Part shown: positions 1-11,572 of the stretch, in pieces
Layout of the letters: each line of letters starts with the position of its first letter
How positions within the stretch are numbered: the stretch's first letter is position 1
Assembly (NCBI GenBank): GCA_002812745.2
Contig: NCSJ02000037.1
Location: 1-64,000 of the forward strand
Origin: Scytalidium lignicola
Lineage: Eukaryota; Ascomycota; Leotiomycetes
Direction of reading: 5' to 3'
DNA: 64,000 nt
Position numbers and translations under genes: made by a program
Notes under the pieces: generated by a model
Databases searched by the model: none
What the model saw: only the letters and a program-made list of their open reading frames with translations
Told to the model about the DNA's origin: nothing

Positions 1-338
1 AACGTACATGAGAATATCTCTGCTGTTTGTGTGTGTGTGAGAGTGAGAGCCTGATCTACGCACATGAGCTATATGGATTAATTCTGGATTTTGCATTAAA
101 GTACGCTAATTCCACTACAGTAACAATTCTTTGCACCATACATTACTAACCGCAACGGTCAATCCCACCCAACCTTATGCATAAGACATACTGTCGAGTT
201 CTCCATGTGACAATTAATAGATGCGACCCATTGGACATGCCTCAATGATTATCTTAAGAGGAGTTCAGAAGTGATGTGGACTAGTACCAATAAACGACGC
301 TGTCTCTCATTTGCATCATTGCATCATTGCATCTACTA
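1..338. other. Intergenic, 3' flank of the BAR-SH3 gene
   Basis: No supportable gene. A short GT/GA-rich run lies at about 28-50. Near 310-332 the octamer GCATCATT is repeated almost in tandem, just past the stop codon of the minus-strand BAR-SH3 gene, so this is probably its 3' untranslated region. Confidence 0.6.
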
Positions 339-1772
339 TTAGTTGAGCGTGACATAGTTTCCTATATCACAAGTTAGCAAGAACCATCTTCAGATCTTTT
401 CTAGCCCCCGCAAAATGCAAAGAGAAGAAGAAAGAAAACTACTAACCTGGGAATTGTCCCTGCTTTGCTCTAAGCTTACCCGTCCACCACTCATTTTCAT
501 TTGGCGTTCTGTTGATTATCTCGATGATATCACCGGCTTTGAAACTCAAATCACCTTCAGCTTGAGCCTCAAAATCATACAACGCTGTGACTGTTTCGGC
601 TGGAGGGGCACCGCTTAACCTCGATGGTTTAGGCTTTGGGGGCGGTGGGGCTGGTCCCTTTGCTTTTGCTGCTGAACCCCACGCGGGCGTCTTTGAGTCT
701 ATGGAGCCTAAGTTGCTTGGAGTGCTTCCAGGCGAATATGGTGGTGGAGGATTCTCCTCACTAGAGCCCAAAATAGAGCGTCGAGGTGAGTATGCTGACT
801 TGCCGGCTTCAATTGCTGCTGGCTTATGGTCGGCAGAGGATCCAGCACCAAATCTCCCCGCTATTCCTGGTGGCTTTTTGGCACCCGTGGTTTTGAATTT
901 GACGATAGTCAGTTCTTCAGCTCGTTCTTGTGCATCTCCACGCTTTTTCTCGAATGCTTCCTCAATATCGAGGGTTAGGTCAAAGTATCCAATATCGACG
1001 CCTTGCATCTTCTCGTGGAGGGTGTAGAACACGTTTAGTTGCATATAGTAAAACGACTGGAAAAGCGGACGAATAAATTCTCGCTCCAGTTGAAAGAGTT
1101 TCGGTAATTCATCCTTGAGAAGATCGTTGAAGTAGTTGTATTCTTGCGTCGCTTGTTCCAGGTCGTTCTCTGCTTTATACATTGCTTTCTCATCCTTTAG
1201 ACTCTTCTCTTTCTTGTCTTGCAACTTCTTAAAGCTCGCACGATGTCGATCATAATCTAACTGCTTGTGTTGACGTTTTGTTGCAGTTTTCCTTATGACC
1301 TTAATGATCTCCAATAACTCATCAGCTGGCTTGATGACTCTGGTTTCAATCATCTCTAGCTCAGGTTGTAGAGTCGCCAAAAGGTCCTGGACAGCAGCTT
1401 CATATTCTTCACACGCTCTTATTCCCTCCGGATTTCCCTCCTGGACTAGAGAATCTGGATCAGACACTCGGCCTGATATTGGCAGGTATATTTCAGCGAT
1501 CGCTTTTGAGAATTCGATCTGGTGGGTCAGCATGCCGTTGATGGCCTCAAAGTATTTTTTGCTCTCATCGTGAAGTTTCTTCGTTTCCGTTTCCAGCTCC
1601 TGAAATCGGCGTTCTGCATCGATATAGACAGCATCCTTGGTATTTTCACCTAAGTTGAACTTGGCCTTGAACGATTGAGGCGCCTTTTATCACTGTCAGC
1701 TCCTACCCCTCCGAAGTATATATAATAATGCCATACCCTGACCACGCTCTTCTGGAACCCTTTGAAGCTCAT
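339..1772 (-). CDS. RVS167: Amphiphysin-like BAR-SH3 protein (Rvs167/Hob1 type)
   Basis: Membrane-curving adaptor of endocytosis and the cortical actin patch; the family works as a BAR dimer and binds Pro-rich partners through SH3. Model: complement(339..361, 447..1683, 1737..1772), 431 aa. The 12-residue first exon (MSFKGFQKSVVR) joins in phase 0 to APQSFKAKFNLGENTKDAVY, the expected BAR start. A BAR domain with long helices fills about residues 5-230, then a Pro/Gly/Ser-rich linker (PPPPKPKPSR). The SH3 domain (ALYDFEAQ ... WWTG ... GNYV) starts near residue 377. Without the last exon the SH3 domain would stop at FPG. The final intron (362-446) ends TATAG and restores GNYVTLN-stop. Length and domain order match the family. 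It is divergent from NFS1, 530 bp apart. Confidence 0.93.
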
Positions 1773-2302
1773 TTCCTCCTATACTTCTCCGGTGTGACTG
1801 TAGATGTATATACTACCAAATTCAAGTGGTGTGCTCCGTTGTTGCCGACCGACTGTGGATTTTAACAAGGCGCGTGTCTTTATAGGGTGTGGATTTTGTC
1901 CACTTGCACTCAGCAGGGACGGCGGGATGACGAATGGTTCACTGTGGCTTAGCTGCTTCCTTGCAAAATGCGATTGCTACGGATTGCTATCTGAATATAG
2001 GATGACTATAAAGATTCAGAAAACATTGCTATAGCAGAATCCATTTAGAATATGGCAAATCCGCGAAATCCGAATGAGTGTCATCCATGTGGAATTCGAG
2101 GGTTCCATTCACCCACCCACCAGGGCCACGGACATACTGCTTCCAGCCATGACGACGGCCTGCGTTTCAGCCAATCAACGCTCAACTCGCTTAATCTCCG
2201 ATCCAAATCCCGAAGTCTTCGGATTTGTGAAATGCCTCTATATATTTCCTTTCTCCCCGCATCGATCTTCTGACTCACTTTGTTCAGATATCGCATCCAA
2301 AT
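1773..2302. promoter_or_regulatory. Divergent promoter, RVS167-like / NFS1
   Basis: 530 bp between two diverging start codons. A CCAAT box lies at 2171-2175 and a TATATATTT stretch near 2234, both placed to serve NFS1. Several short reading frames cross the region but none has a recognisable product. Confidence 0.55.
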
Positions 2303-4101
2303 ATGTCTAATATAGCTATTTCATTACGGCAGGCTTCACGGCTCTGCCTGAAGCAGCCTGCTCCATCAAGTGGCTTGCTTACTAAGTCCGTAGCTCGCAT
2401 TGTTGGAGCTCGATCAACGCAAAATGTATCGAAGAGATCCTATGTCTCCGAAACGAAGAAAGATGCAGCTCAGGTAAATGTCGATACTGCTATCCGTGCT
2501 GATCAGAAAGCCTTCTTTGCCAAAACTGGCAATAAGCCAGAGACGGGGATAGTGCCCGGGACTGGTGTCACTGGCGATGCGATGATGAGTCCAGTCGCTG
2601 GTTGGTAGATGCTTCCTATGTCATTCTTAAACTTGCTGACCTGCTGCAGGTATCCTTAATGAAGCTACTATCTTGGATGGTGGTGAAAGACCAATCTATC
2701 TTGATATGCAAGCTACGACGCCTCTTGATCCTCGAGTGTTAGATGCTATGTTGCCATTTTACACAGGATTATACGGCAATCCACATTCGCGAACCCATGC
2801 CTACGGCTGGGAAACTGACAAGGCAATTGAAGATGCTCGAGAACATATTGCCGCTTTAATTAAAGCAGATCCTAAAGAAATTATTTTTACCAGTGGAGCT
2901 ACCGAAAGTAATAACATGAGCATTAAGGGTGTTGCAAGATTTTTTGGCAGGTCAGGAAAGAAGAAGCATATAATAACCTCCCAAACCGAGCATAAATGCG
3001 TTTTNGGACAGCTGCCGACATCTACAAGATGAAGGATTTGAGGTTACCTATCTGCCGGTCCAAAAAAGTGGATTGATCGATCTTGATGAGCTCAAAGCTG
3101 CCATCCGACCCGAAACTGCTCTGGTAAGCATTATGACAGTTAATAACGAAATTGGAGTTATACAGCCATTGGAAGAGATTGGAAAAATCTGCAGGGCAAA
3201 TAAGGTTTTCTTCCACACGGATGCCGCGCAGGCCGTTGGCAAAATTCCTATGGACGTCAACGAGATGCAAATTGATTTAATGTCTATATCGTCACATAAG
3301 ATCTACGGACCAAAAGGCATTGGGGCCTGCTATGTGCGAAGACGACCGCGTGTTAGGATTGATCCTATCATCAGTGGAGGTGGCCAAGAGAGAGGTCTTA
3401 GAAGTGGAACCTTAGCACCGGCCCTGGTTGTTGGATTTGGTGAAGCGTGCCGAATTGCCAAGGAAGAACTTGCTGTAAGTCCATGTCTTCCTATTTGTTT
3501 AGATTTGGGATTTTTTTATGATGATATACTATTTCACATGCATGGCTTTCCTAGATGACTCCTCGGTTACGAGTTGAGGCGACCTTGACGAGACACAGTA
3601 CCTTTTCTGATATTTCCTATAAATATGTTTTAGAGAATTAAGATGTTAAGAACTTTACAGTTAGCTGACTTTTCATAGTATGATTCACAACGGGTCAAGA
3701 AACTCTCTGACAGGCTTTTGAAAGGTCTCTTGGCTCTTGAGCATACTGAACAGAATGGAGACCCAGAGCACTTTTATCCCGGATGTGTCAATGTATCCTT
3801 TGCTTATGTTGAGGGTGAATCACTCTTGATGGCTTTGAAGGATATTGCCTTATCGTCAGGCAGCGCTTGCACATCTGCTTCCCTTGAGCCTAGCTACGTC
3901 CTACGTGCCCTTGGAAGTAGTGATGAGAGTGCACACAGCAGCATCCGGTTTGGTATTGGGCGCTTTACAACAGAGGCGGAGATCGACTATGTCTTGAATG
4001 CAGTCAAGGATCGTGTTACTTTTTTGAGAGAGCTTAGCCCACTTTGGGAGCTCGTGCAGGAGGGAATTGACCTCAATACTATTGAATGGAGCCAGCACTA
4101 A
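2303..4101 (+). CDS. NFS1: Mitochondrial cysteine desulfurase
   Basis: PLP enzyme that takes sulfur from cysteine for Fe-S cluster assembly (partners Isd11, Isu1, frataxin) in the mitochondrial matrix. Model: 2303..2600, 2650..3474, 3679..4101, 514 aa once N at 3005 is ignored. Residues 1-60 are Ser/Arg/Lys-rich like a mitochondrial presequence. Class V aminotransferase fold from about residue 110: [13 protein letters not shown], the PLP-binding HTDAAQ, the PLP lysine in [10 protein letters not shown] (about K316) and the sulfur-relay cysteine in [13 protein letters not shown] (about C438). The Lys-Cys spacing of 122 fits my recollection of yeast Nfs1. The N lies after GTTTT and adds one base: read literally the frame breaks after HKCV; skipping it restores [13 protein letters not shown]. 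Exon lengths independently require removing one base. The second intron (204 bp) is long for this window. Confidence 0.96.
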
Positions 4102-4630
4102 ACGTGAGTTGGACTACGATATGTAGGATTACTTCGGAGTTTCGGCGTTATGGATCCGCCATGAAGGCATCGTGTGTGCCTCTTTATGAAGTGTATTATT
4201 GAATTATAGGGAACTGGCCAATGTCTTTTCAAAGCCAAGATTCATCAGAACCATCAACTACGTATTATTATATTGCAAGAAAATTCGATCACTTCCTCCT
4301 GATCACTGGTCCATGCATTAAAAGGTGATCTTGCTGAATGGGCTCAATGTTTTTGAAGTCGAGTTTTCGTATGATGAATAGAACGCCCGTAGATTCCAAC
4401 TAAAATTTACATATCTAGTCCCAAAGCCAACATCGAGGACGTATCAACTGTATATAGACACATTTCTCTCTTCCATAATAATCATACAAGTTTTTTCCGA
4501 ACAATCACATAGTCCGCCATCACCGTTTAATCCCAGTCCAGGTTTATCCAGGTAAGATTATACTCTATAGTCTTTGCAGAGATATATTATATTAGAATGT
4601 ATCTTTCAGAGGTCCGCCTTGGGAAGAAAC
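4102..4630. other. Intergenic between convergent NFS1 and TOM6-like genes
   Basis: About 530 bp holding both 3' ends. I see no gene; the composition is mixed and A/T-rich near 4270-4520, as expected for two untranslated 3' regions. Confidence 0.5.
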
Positions 4631-4929
4631 CTACGGTGGTAATAAGAATTCACTCCAGGAACTCGAGAAAAATGCAACGGCAGCCTGCGTGATCCATGTT
4701 AGTAAAGACCCATTACTACAGCAATCATCTCGGAGCCAACCCCTCTCTATTCTGGAGGGGTTCTTTAAATAGTTCTAGGGAAGCTTACCCCAAAGACAGC
4801 AACACTTCTCACAACGCTCGCGTTCTCCGGAGAGGTTAAGGAGTGGTAAATGCTCACAGCATAGCCCTTTTGCGTATCTCGACGATGATCGCCTCGCTGG
4901 ATAACAACGCGCTGTTGTTTAGGGGCCAT
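4631..4929 (-). CDS. TOM6: Mitochondrial outer-membrane translocase subunit Tom6-like
   Basis: A 64-residue protein too short to stand out as an open frame. Model: complement(4631..4684, 4789..4929), with a 104-bp intron in phase 0 between VRSVAVFG and AAVAFFSS. The N-terminus is basic and polar (MAPKQQRVVIQRGDHRRDTQ), followed by YHSLTSPENASVVRSVA, a single hydrophobic segment AVFGAAVAFF and the tail SSWSEFLLPP. That layout (soluble basic N-terminus, C-terminal tail anchor, SWSEFLLPP-like end) is what I recall for fungal Tom6, a small subunit that stabilises the Tom40 pore complex. It diverges from the 5171 gene with only 241 bp between start codons. The identity rests on pattern recall; another small tail-anchored mitochondrial protein is possible. 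Confidence 0.7.
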
Positions 4930-5170
4930 TGTCGAGATCAAGTTTGATGCTTATATGTCGAGATATTGGAGTTGTTGGTGGTTGCGATGATGAACGGCTT
5001 TTCAACTTCAGTAGAAACTTTTGATCATAGCTCGGCTAGAAGCAACCTGATTGGTTGCCTTCGAAGACGAAGCCGTAGCTAAGCATGAACGTGACGTCGT
5101 CGCAGCAGCTTTACCTTCAACAATTAATGTGCTAAAATAATATGCTATTAACCTCTCAAGCACTGCAAGA
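4930..5170. promoter_or_regulatory. Compact divergent promoter (TOM6-like / 5171 gene)
   Basis: 241 bp between two start codons. It contains an inverted CCAAT box (ATTGG, 5050-5054) that lies inside a small inverted repeat GCAACC-TGATT-GGTTGC, and a TGACGTC half-CRE near 5092-5098. Both could act on either gene. Confidence 0.5.
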
Positions 5171-6003
5171 ATGACTGAAGATAGCAATGAACCTAGGAGA
5201 TATGTTCCAACCTCACTTCCGTCTCCGGCACCAAGTAGTCCTTCTAGGTCATCTAACCTTCCTCACCCACGCGCTCATGCCTTAAGACCGGGATCTGCGA
5301 AAGAAGATGCTGCACACCGATATGTAGAAGGGAGACTACTCCATATATCAAGGCGTTACACCAAAAAATTTCAACCATCAGAAGAAAATGAGTTAGTCCA
5401 TGGATATGAAAGTATGAATGAAGTATGTAAAGATCTTGGAGAGGTCGTTGATGTATTGTGGCTTTCTGGAACACGTAGGTTTCCCAGTTTAGACTGAGCT
5501 TCATGCTGATATTCAGATAATACATAGCGAGTTTACAAATTCCATATTTGTTGAATATTGCTCTTGCTGTGACGACATATATTTCAGGATTTCCACCAGC
5601 ACCCATTCCAACCTTTTCATTACTGAGAAAGCTGGATCATGCTTTTGCTAGCCTGTTAAAGGGACAGGATAACGTTACAGGGGAAAGACTACCCGGTTTT
5701 GAGAGTGAGAAACAAGTAATGAGTATGACAGATATGGTCAGATGTAAGAGCTTGGTCGAAGCAACCAGGGTACAGATTGTGAACATTATGAGCAAGGATG
5801 CTGGGTATCAGTCCTCAAGGGTTCAGAGTGATACCGAGGATGAGACTGGGATTGAAACCGATCAAATGAGTATTGATGCACAAAGCACACTTGACGATGA
5901 TATCGACAAGTATAATATGGATATGGCAAAGGTATATGAGGCCACGATTGTTCAGTTAGGAGAATTGCTTGGTAGTGGTGCTTATGATGCAACGGCTGGC
6001 TGA
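5171..6003 (+). CDS. Conserved fungal protein of unknown function
   Basis: Model: 5171..5474 and 5528..6003, 259 aa; the 53-bp intron (GTAGGT...CATAG) joins SGT to PSLQIPYLLN. Residues 1-45 are Pro/Ser-rich and disordered. A folded core follows: HRYVEGRLLHISRRY, SMNEVCKDLGEVVDVLW, PSLQIPYLL, then LLRKLDHAFASLLKG and MVRCKSLVEATRVQIV. The tail is acidic (DTEDETGIETDQMSID) and ends with a helix VYEATIVQLGEL. The protein looks familiar from many Pezizomycotina genomes, but I know no proven function and assign none. No signal peptide or membrane segment is visible. It shares a compact promoter with the TOM6-like gene. Confidence 0.85.
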
Positions 6004-6801
6004 AGAGTATACATGAGATTCGGTGTCTCATTGTATTGATTTTAGGACTGAAAGTGCTAATAGAGGCTAGAATTAGCCTAGAAGTCAGCAAGCCATACAA
6101 GCTTTGACATCATTTTAAGGCCTGTGTTGTGAGGATTCATGACATGCGATATGTGGCACTGTTAGATCTACAAATTCGCCTCGATCACGTTGTGAATAGG
6201 CTCCTATTAGATCAACCGATAAAAAGGAACCCATACACTCATGTTAGTTAACCTTTAAAGTTACTTGAGAGGTTCACACTAGAAAAAATTGTATATAACT
6301 CTGCAATACAAATTCAGAAATTTTCCTCACAAACTGCATCTGAAACTAGAATGATTCGTCTTTTTGTACGGAGGTAGCTACGTATATTTTAGTGAGATGT
6401 AGCACCTCAACAATTATTTAAATTCTCATACATGCAACTCATTAATGGATAACTCGGGCATCTTTCGAAGGATGCTTGACTTTGAATCGGGCCGAGTTGC
6501 GTCATAAGATTCTAAGGTAACTATGAATATCGGAGATGCATTTGGAAATGTATCTAGGGGAGTTGATCACAACATGAACAGGCCCTATATGCTAATAAGC
6601 ACAGATCCAGAACACCGTTCGTCCAACAGATCCATCCTTTACAGCCCCGAGATTTCCACCCTCACACCCTCTGTGCAACTTTTAGGCGTAGCTTTATAAC
6701 CATTAATATATATTACATCGAAAACTTTTGTCGACCAAACCATTATGCTTCCTGGACGATGAAAAACCCCTCCGCTAGACCTAGGCTTAAATTATACATC
6801 A
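6004..6801. other. Intergenic between convergent genes
   Basis: About 800 bp between two convergent stop codons. No supportable gene, repeat or RNA is seen; probably both 3' untranslated regions plus spacer. Confidence 0.5.
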
Positions 6802-8283
6802 TTACCTATATCTTCTGTCCCTGCGGTCTCTCCAATCCTTATCATGTGCATAATATCGCTCTCCATCCCGACCACCCCTCGATAGCTCATCACCTCTGTC
6901 TCCTCGGCTGATTCTCGAACTATTATCTTTCTTATCTCGTCGAGGACTACGGCTTCTACTTGTTCTTCTTTCTGATGCGTACTTGTCTTCTCTTTCGTGT
7001 CTCCTCCTTAGTTCGTCTTCATCATACACCATCCCATATCTATCTCGTTTCCCAGTGCTGTAATCGGCGGCTTTGTACTGCCGCTTCTTCTCAAGGCCGC
7101 TCACACCTCCAAAACCACCACCATTGATTCGACGTTTTGAATTCATTGACTTGCGCCAGGTATCTGAGAGTTTCGAAACGCTTTGCGAAAAATCAANCGT
7201 GTATGCGATGATCATCAATTAGCACACCTTGCATTTTGAAATACGCCTGTTCACATGATTTCTGGTCCTCATACTCGATAAATGCATATTGTAGACTGTC
7301 GCCTGTACGTTTATCGCGAATGACTTCACAAGAAAGTACTGTGCCGAATCGGCTGAAAATGAGCTCCAGATCTTCGTCTGTGTCCGTATTAGCGTATGAT
7401 AATCGGTGTTATATTGTTATACAAGGTACCTGTTGTAACTGGGTTCAGTTTGCATACAAAGAGCACATTCTCCGGCGGTTTAACTTCTGCAAATGGAAGA
7501 TCACCAACCATCTCAAGCGTTAAGGCTTGTGCTCTGGCCTCCCTCTCTCGACGTAGCTTTTCGACAGCTTCGGCATCTTCGTTCTCCTCTAATTTATCAT
7601 CATCTGCAATTCGAACAGTAGCTAGCTGCGCTTTCGTGGGTAATGGGCTTTCTGAAGGTTCAACTAAACCTGGAGGATCGTCATATGGGTCGTCCAGGAT
7701 AACAGTGTGCTTAATACGAATGTCCACGAGAGGCCTGCCATTCTCATCGCAGAATGCATCGTTGATCGTTTCTAGAGTGTCAAACCCTTCAACGACCTTG
7801 CCAAATATTGCAGCCTTACCGTCTAAATAATCGAGATCATCACCTAAAGTCACAATAAACTGGCTTCCAGCAACTCGCTCATCTGGGTCACTCGCCAAAG
7901 GTGCTGTCGCCATACTAACAGTTCCTCTCTCAGCATGTTTCAGTTTTGGGTGGAAATCTGCCTTGAATGTTCTCATGGCTGGTCCATTGATGACTCCCCA
8001 TATTGAGCTACCACCATCACTATCTTTAGAGTCTGGTCCTATGGGATCTCCAGTTTGGAAGGAGAAGTCCTTCTGGATGCCACAAACCGGTGAGAAGTTG
8101 TAGTATTTAATTTTGCAGAGCTTCAGAAAGCTAGATTAATCGAAGCCTTAGCATCTATATATTCAGCTACATTGCAAGCAAAGAAGGTAGATATATATCT
8201 TACTTTTCGCATAATTTGGGGGCGTAATCGACGAGAAGGTCGATTACTATATCACCCGCCGATGTCTCTAGAAGAACACTCAT
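6802..8283 (-). CDS. cyp6: Cyclophilin-RRM peptidyl-prolyl isomerase (PPIL4/Cyp6 type)
   Basis: Nuclear prolyl isomerase that also binds RNA; the family is linked to splicing and transcription. Model: complement(6802..7377, 7430..8130, 8204..8283), 451 aa after ignoring N at 7197. A cyclophilin domain occupies about residues 1-165 ([50 protein letters not shown]). A charged linker follows, then one RRM ([20 protein letters not shown] ... YAFIEYE) at about 245-325. The tail is basic and RS/RD-rich with RERDK-like repeats. The classic FxxxIxxF catalytic stretch is not typical here ([16 protein letters not shown]), as in this branch of the family. The N adds one base: skipping it turns CAC-GNT-TGA into HVDFSQS and keeps the frame; read literally the gene appears split. 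Confidence 0.93.
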
Positions 8284-9029
8284 GGTAACGCTGTAACCTT
8301 TTCACCGGTGACCTGGATTCGGCTAAGATTGTTGGAATTCAGTCAACGATAGTGTGATGATACTGGTGCGGACGAATACCTAAGCTGTAGACGGTGGCGG
8401 TTATCTGGTTGCCTTGTTTAGTAAACCGGCGCCAATGGCGGCTAAAGTCAGGGGGGTTTAAGCGGCAACGTTCAGATCTAAAGCTTCTTTGTACGACATA
8501 ACTACAAGGAAGCTGGTAACATGACTTGTTAAAAATCTTCTTCGTTGACCGAGTCCCTGTATTACCATTAGGCCTAGTTTAGTCAGGTTTCCTCTCCACG
8601 GCCATGTAACTTCATTCGGTAAGCAATTCCCTCGTTACATTCTTCTACACCAATTGTCTGTTACACAACTTGGTACTGAGACGAAAAGTTCAGAGTTTTG
8701 GAAGTACTTTGACTTATTTCCCTTAGAATGAGCGGCCGCCTATCAGAATGTTTAGGACTATGTATACAAGGAGTCATTCCTGAACTAGGCGGTGATCTTG
8801 AGGATCCTTGCCCTCCTCCTTTACGTCGCTTCTTACGGAATTCCTTTATCTGCGAGTGCATCGACTCCCTAATATCAGTATAGCCCTACGCTTATACTGT
8901 AAATAGTCGAGGTTATCATACGGTTTAAGCCAGCTAATTACTCCGCGAACAGCAATCATGGTTGAATGATAAAGGAGTTGGTTATGAGGGCTTGATGAGA
9001 CGGGTTATTGTGTCCTGTGCATTTTCGCA

Positions 9030-9100
9030 GCAGCGCTAGTCCAAAAGCACCAGTTTTAAGGAAGTCTTCTTCAAAACTGGTGCTTTTAGACTAGCGCTGC
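9030..9100. repeat. Long inverted repeat: 28-bp arms, 15-bp loop
   Basis: The left arm 9030-9057 and right arm 9073-9100 are reverse complements except for one base (C at 9042 region versus T in the partner strand). The loop AAGGAAGTCTTCTTC can itself pair in part. As RNA this folds to a 28-bp stem; as DNA it could extrude a cruciform. No open frame or transposon terminus is seen around it. Confidence 0.9.
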
Positions 9101-11440
9101 AGACAAGTCAGAGCAATTCTGTCCAATACCAACACAGCTCACTCCCTCCTTCCATTATATTGGTTATCCAATACGAGGCTTAAACGTCCTGTTCCAAAGT
9201 AAATTTTCTGTCATTGAAACTTCATTTCCTGGTTAATCTTCAGTTGCAAGAATCTCATCGGATAGTTGAAATCCATATATGGTCAGAGTTGTCTCCATGT
9301 ATTTTGTCTTACCTCACACATACTGTCTTACTTGAAGTCAAATTTGGCAGAATTTCATTTGCTGCTTTACTGCAACTACCCGTGTGCGACTAAACAAGCC
9401 AAAGGGCTTCATCCCTCTAAATCCCTACTTGAGATGCACAGCATATCTTCCCCCCACCCAAGCGCCACCGTGGGTATATACAGACAACAAGTTGTTATTA
9501 TTAGATGAAGAGATACAGGAAAGCGTTACTAAACTTTCCCCGTACTTTTTGGTTGTGCTATCCCAGCTATTTCAGTATAGATGTTTGCTGAACTCCATAA
9601 GTCTTTCAGCAACATGTGCAATGTACCATTATTTCCTTATAGTATCTCTCTCTCTGTTCTAATCTCTGTCACTTGTTATGTGAGTAAATCACAACAATAA
9701 AAGTCAGTTGAAATGACAGAAGATGTAATGATGCGTCATATCTCTACATTGCAAATGATAAAGGGGTTTATCACAGTAAGCGAGAACTAAACTGCAACAC
9801 TACTTGAAAAAAGCATAAATAAGTTTCAACTTATAGCTGTTCTTGATAACTAGCTGTTATAGTACATCGTTGTGCATCAGATGCAGTATATCTAGCCTAC
9901 AACTATAACACTGCCATAAGATTTGTCTGAACAGAAACTCGCGAAATTGTCATTCGTATAATCGAGACTCGCCATTCAGTCTTTAGTTGCAATAAATACG
10001 AGCTGTAGTACACCGTCAGTCTTGATCAGGGCATCGCCAACTTCAGAAGCTTGTCAGTGACATGATATGGCTTTCTTTGGTTTACTATGTAGTATATCTA
10101 CGAAACACTACCCTATTTATTACCTCGAACATCCATTGGACCTTACTTATCAGAGCTTTCCTCGGCCAATAGTAGGTTAGATCTATGTGTGGCTACATAG
10201 TCTGTACTACAAGTCTCCATGGTCATTTGTTTACCTAGGAAAGGTAGATCAGCTCTTAGGCTCGCCTCGCATTTCCCCAGTGTGCTCTGAACAAAGCAAA
10301 CAGGTTAGGGCTAATAAGCAATGACCGTTATCTGTAACCTGCTAGTGTTTTGTCAGATGTGAATTGTTGTCGGTTACCTGGTTTTTATTTGCTTTGGTTA
10401 CTATCACTGGATATTCTTTATCAAGCAAGCACTGTGTTTGAGCGGGGCTGCACAACAGACGGCAGTTGTCGTGTGGCCCATCCACAAAGTTGAAGAGGCC
10501 ATGCGAGGCGATATCCTAGATGAATAACCTACAGATAGCTGGATTCGTGTTTCACCGCTAGTTGGTCCTTGAATCCTCGTTCTAGACTTCTCTTCGCAAT
10601 TCTGAGGTGAGGCTGTCTAATCTTGCAATGAAACGCAGTAGAAGCGTATTGCCACCGAGGTAGTACCATGGCAATGAGGGATCATAGAAGTTGGTTTTGT
10701 GCTCACACTCGGTCAACACAGTCGTTTGTTATTGTTTTCGGAGGGTTTATGCTCTGGAAGTGGAATTCTTTTTCAGTTTCAATATCCCAATTTCTGAAGG
10801 GCAATTCCACGGATAACGACAGAACATGGTTCTAGTCACTTTTAGACTCTCCTTGACGATTAATAAAGAAGCGGAACATATTGCATGGAGTTTGCGGGTC
10901 TGATTCATCTAGAGCAAGTCGGTTTCATCCGGCCGACGAAAATACAGGCCCTCAGCACACTAAATGCTGATCCAATCCGTATTATAAAGTTACTCTGAGA
11001 CACTAGATTATCATGGATCTGGTGCTAAGATACCATTTGACAGACTTGCACACGCCTGCCTTCTTCTTCGTTGTTTATAGGATGAAAATCAGGTTGATTC
11101 CCCAATGAATACATATCCAAGCGTTCGATAATGGCCCTCCTGTGACCATCCGTCATACTAGTAGCACATCAGTGCAGCTTCACAGGATCTTCAATCTGGA
11201 TCCACTAATGATGCAGTCTGCTCAACGAGATTTAGCTTGTCACATATCATATTCTGATGCCTGCACTAGCCATGCATCAAGTTATAGAGCTCTTTTGATG
11301 TAGCAAACATCGTTGTTACGACTCAGTCTTACCTTTATAAAAATGCCTGCCTCGCCTAATTCCTTGTTCCGCCATCATGCTTTATACTTATTGATAAATC
11401 AAACCGAAGCGGTTTTGACACACTCGTTTTCTGTACAGAA

Positions 11441-11509
11441 ATGGTAGCTCTTCTTTCTCGTCAATTTCATCTATCTTTCGGCATTCCAAATTGTTATATG
11501 ATCTTTTAA
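11441..11509 (+). promoter_or_regulatory. Candidate upstream open reading frame
   Basis: A 22-codon frame (MVALLSRQFHLSF...) ending in TAA, 63 bp before the Zn2Cys6 start codon. If the transcript starts upstream of it, it would be the first AUG or one of the first and could reduce translation of the main frame. Transcript start unknown. Confidence 0.3.
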
Positions 11510-11572
11510 TAACCCATTCAAGGTATGGTTTTATACAGGCATTGATAGTTCTTGGACTGAGAACTCACACAG

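Larger units (their letters stand above)
8284..11572. other. Long non-coding region upstream of the Zn2Cys6 gene
   Basis: Almost 3.3 kb without a gene I can support, unusually long for this window. It contains the 9030-9100 hairpin, a small open frame at 11441-11509 in the probable leader, and a possible leader intron 11522-11572 (GTATGG...CACAG) ending exactly at the ATG of the next gene. No RIP-like composition is evident. Long regulated leaders are common for fungal developmental regulators, but that is inference. Confidence 0.5.

Noticed and set aside
3555..3678. Possible extra small exon in NFS1 between CCTAG (3554) and the third exon
   Set aside because: The protein reads continuously as EELA/YDSQRV without it, as expected for the family; the segment has no matching residues.
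8661..8861. Short basic minus-strand frame in the gap upstream of the Zn2Cys6 gene
   Set aside because: 66 codons, no homology recognised and no adjoining exon found; could be chance.
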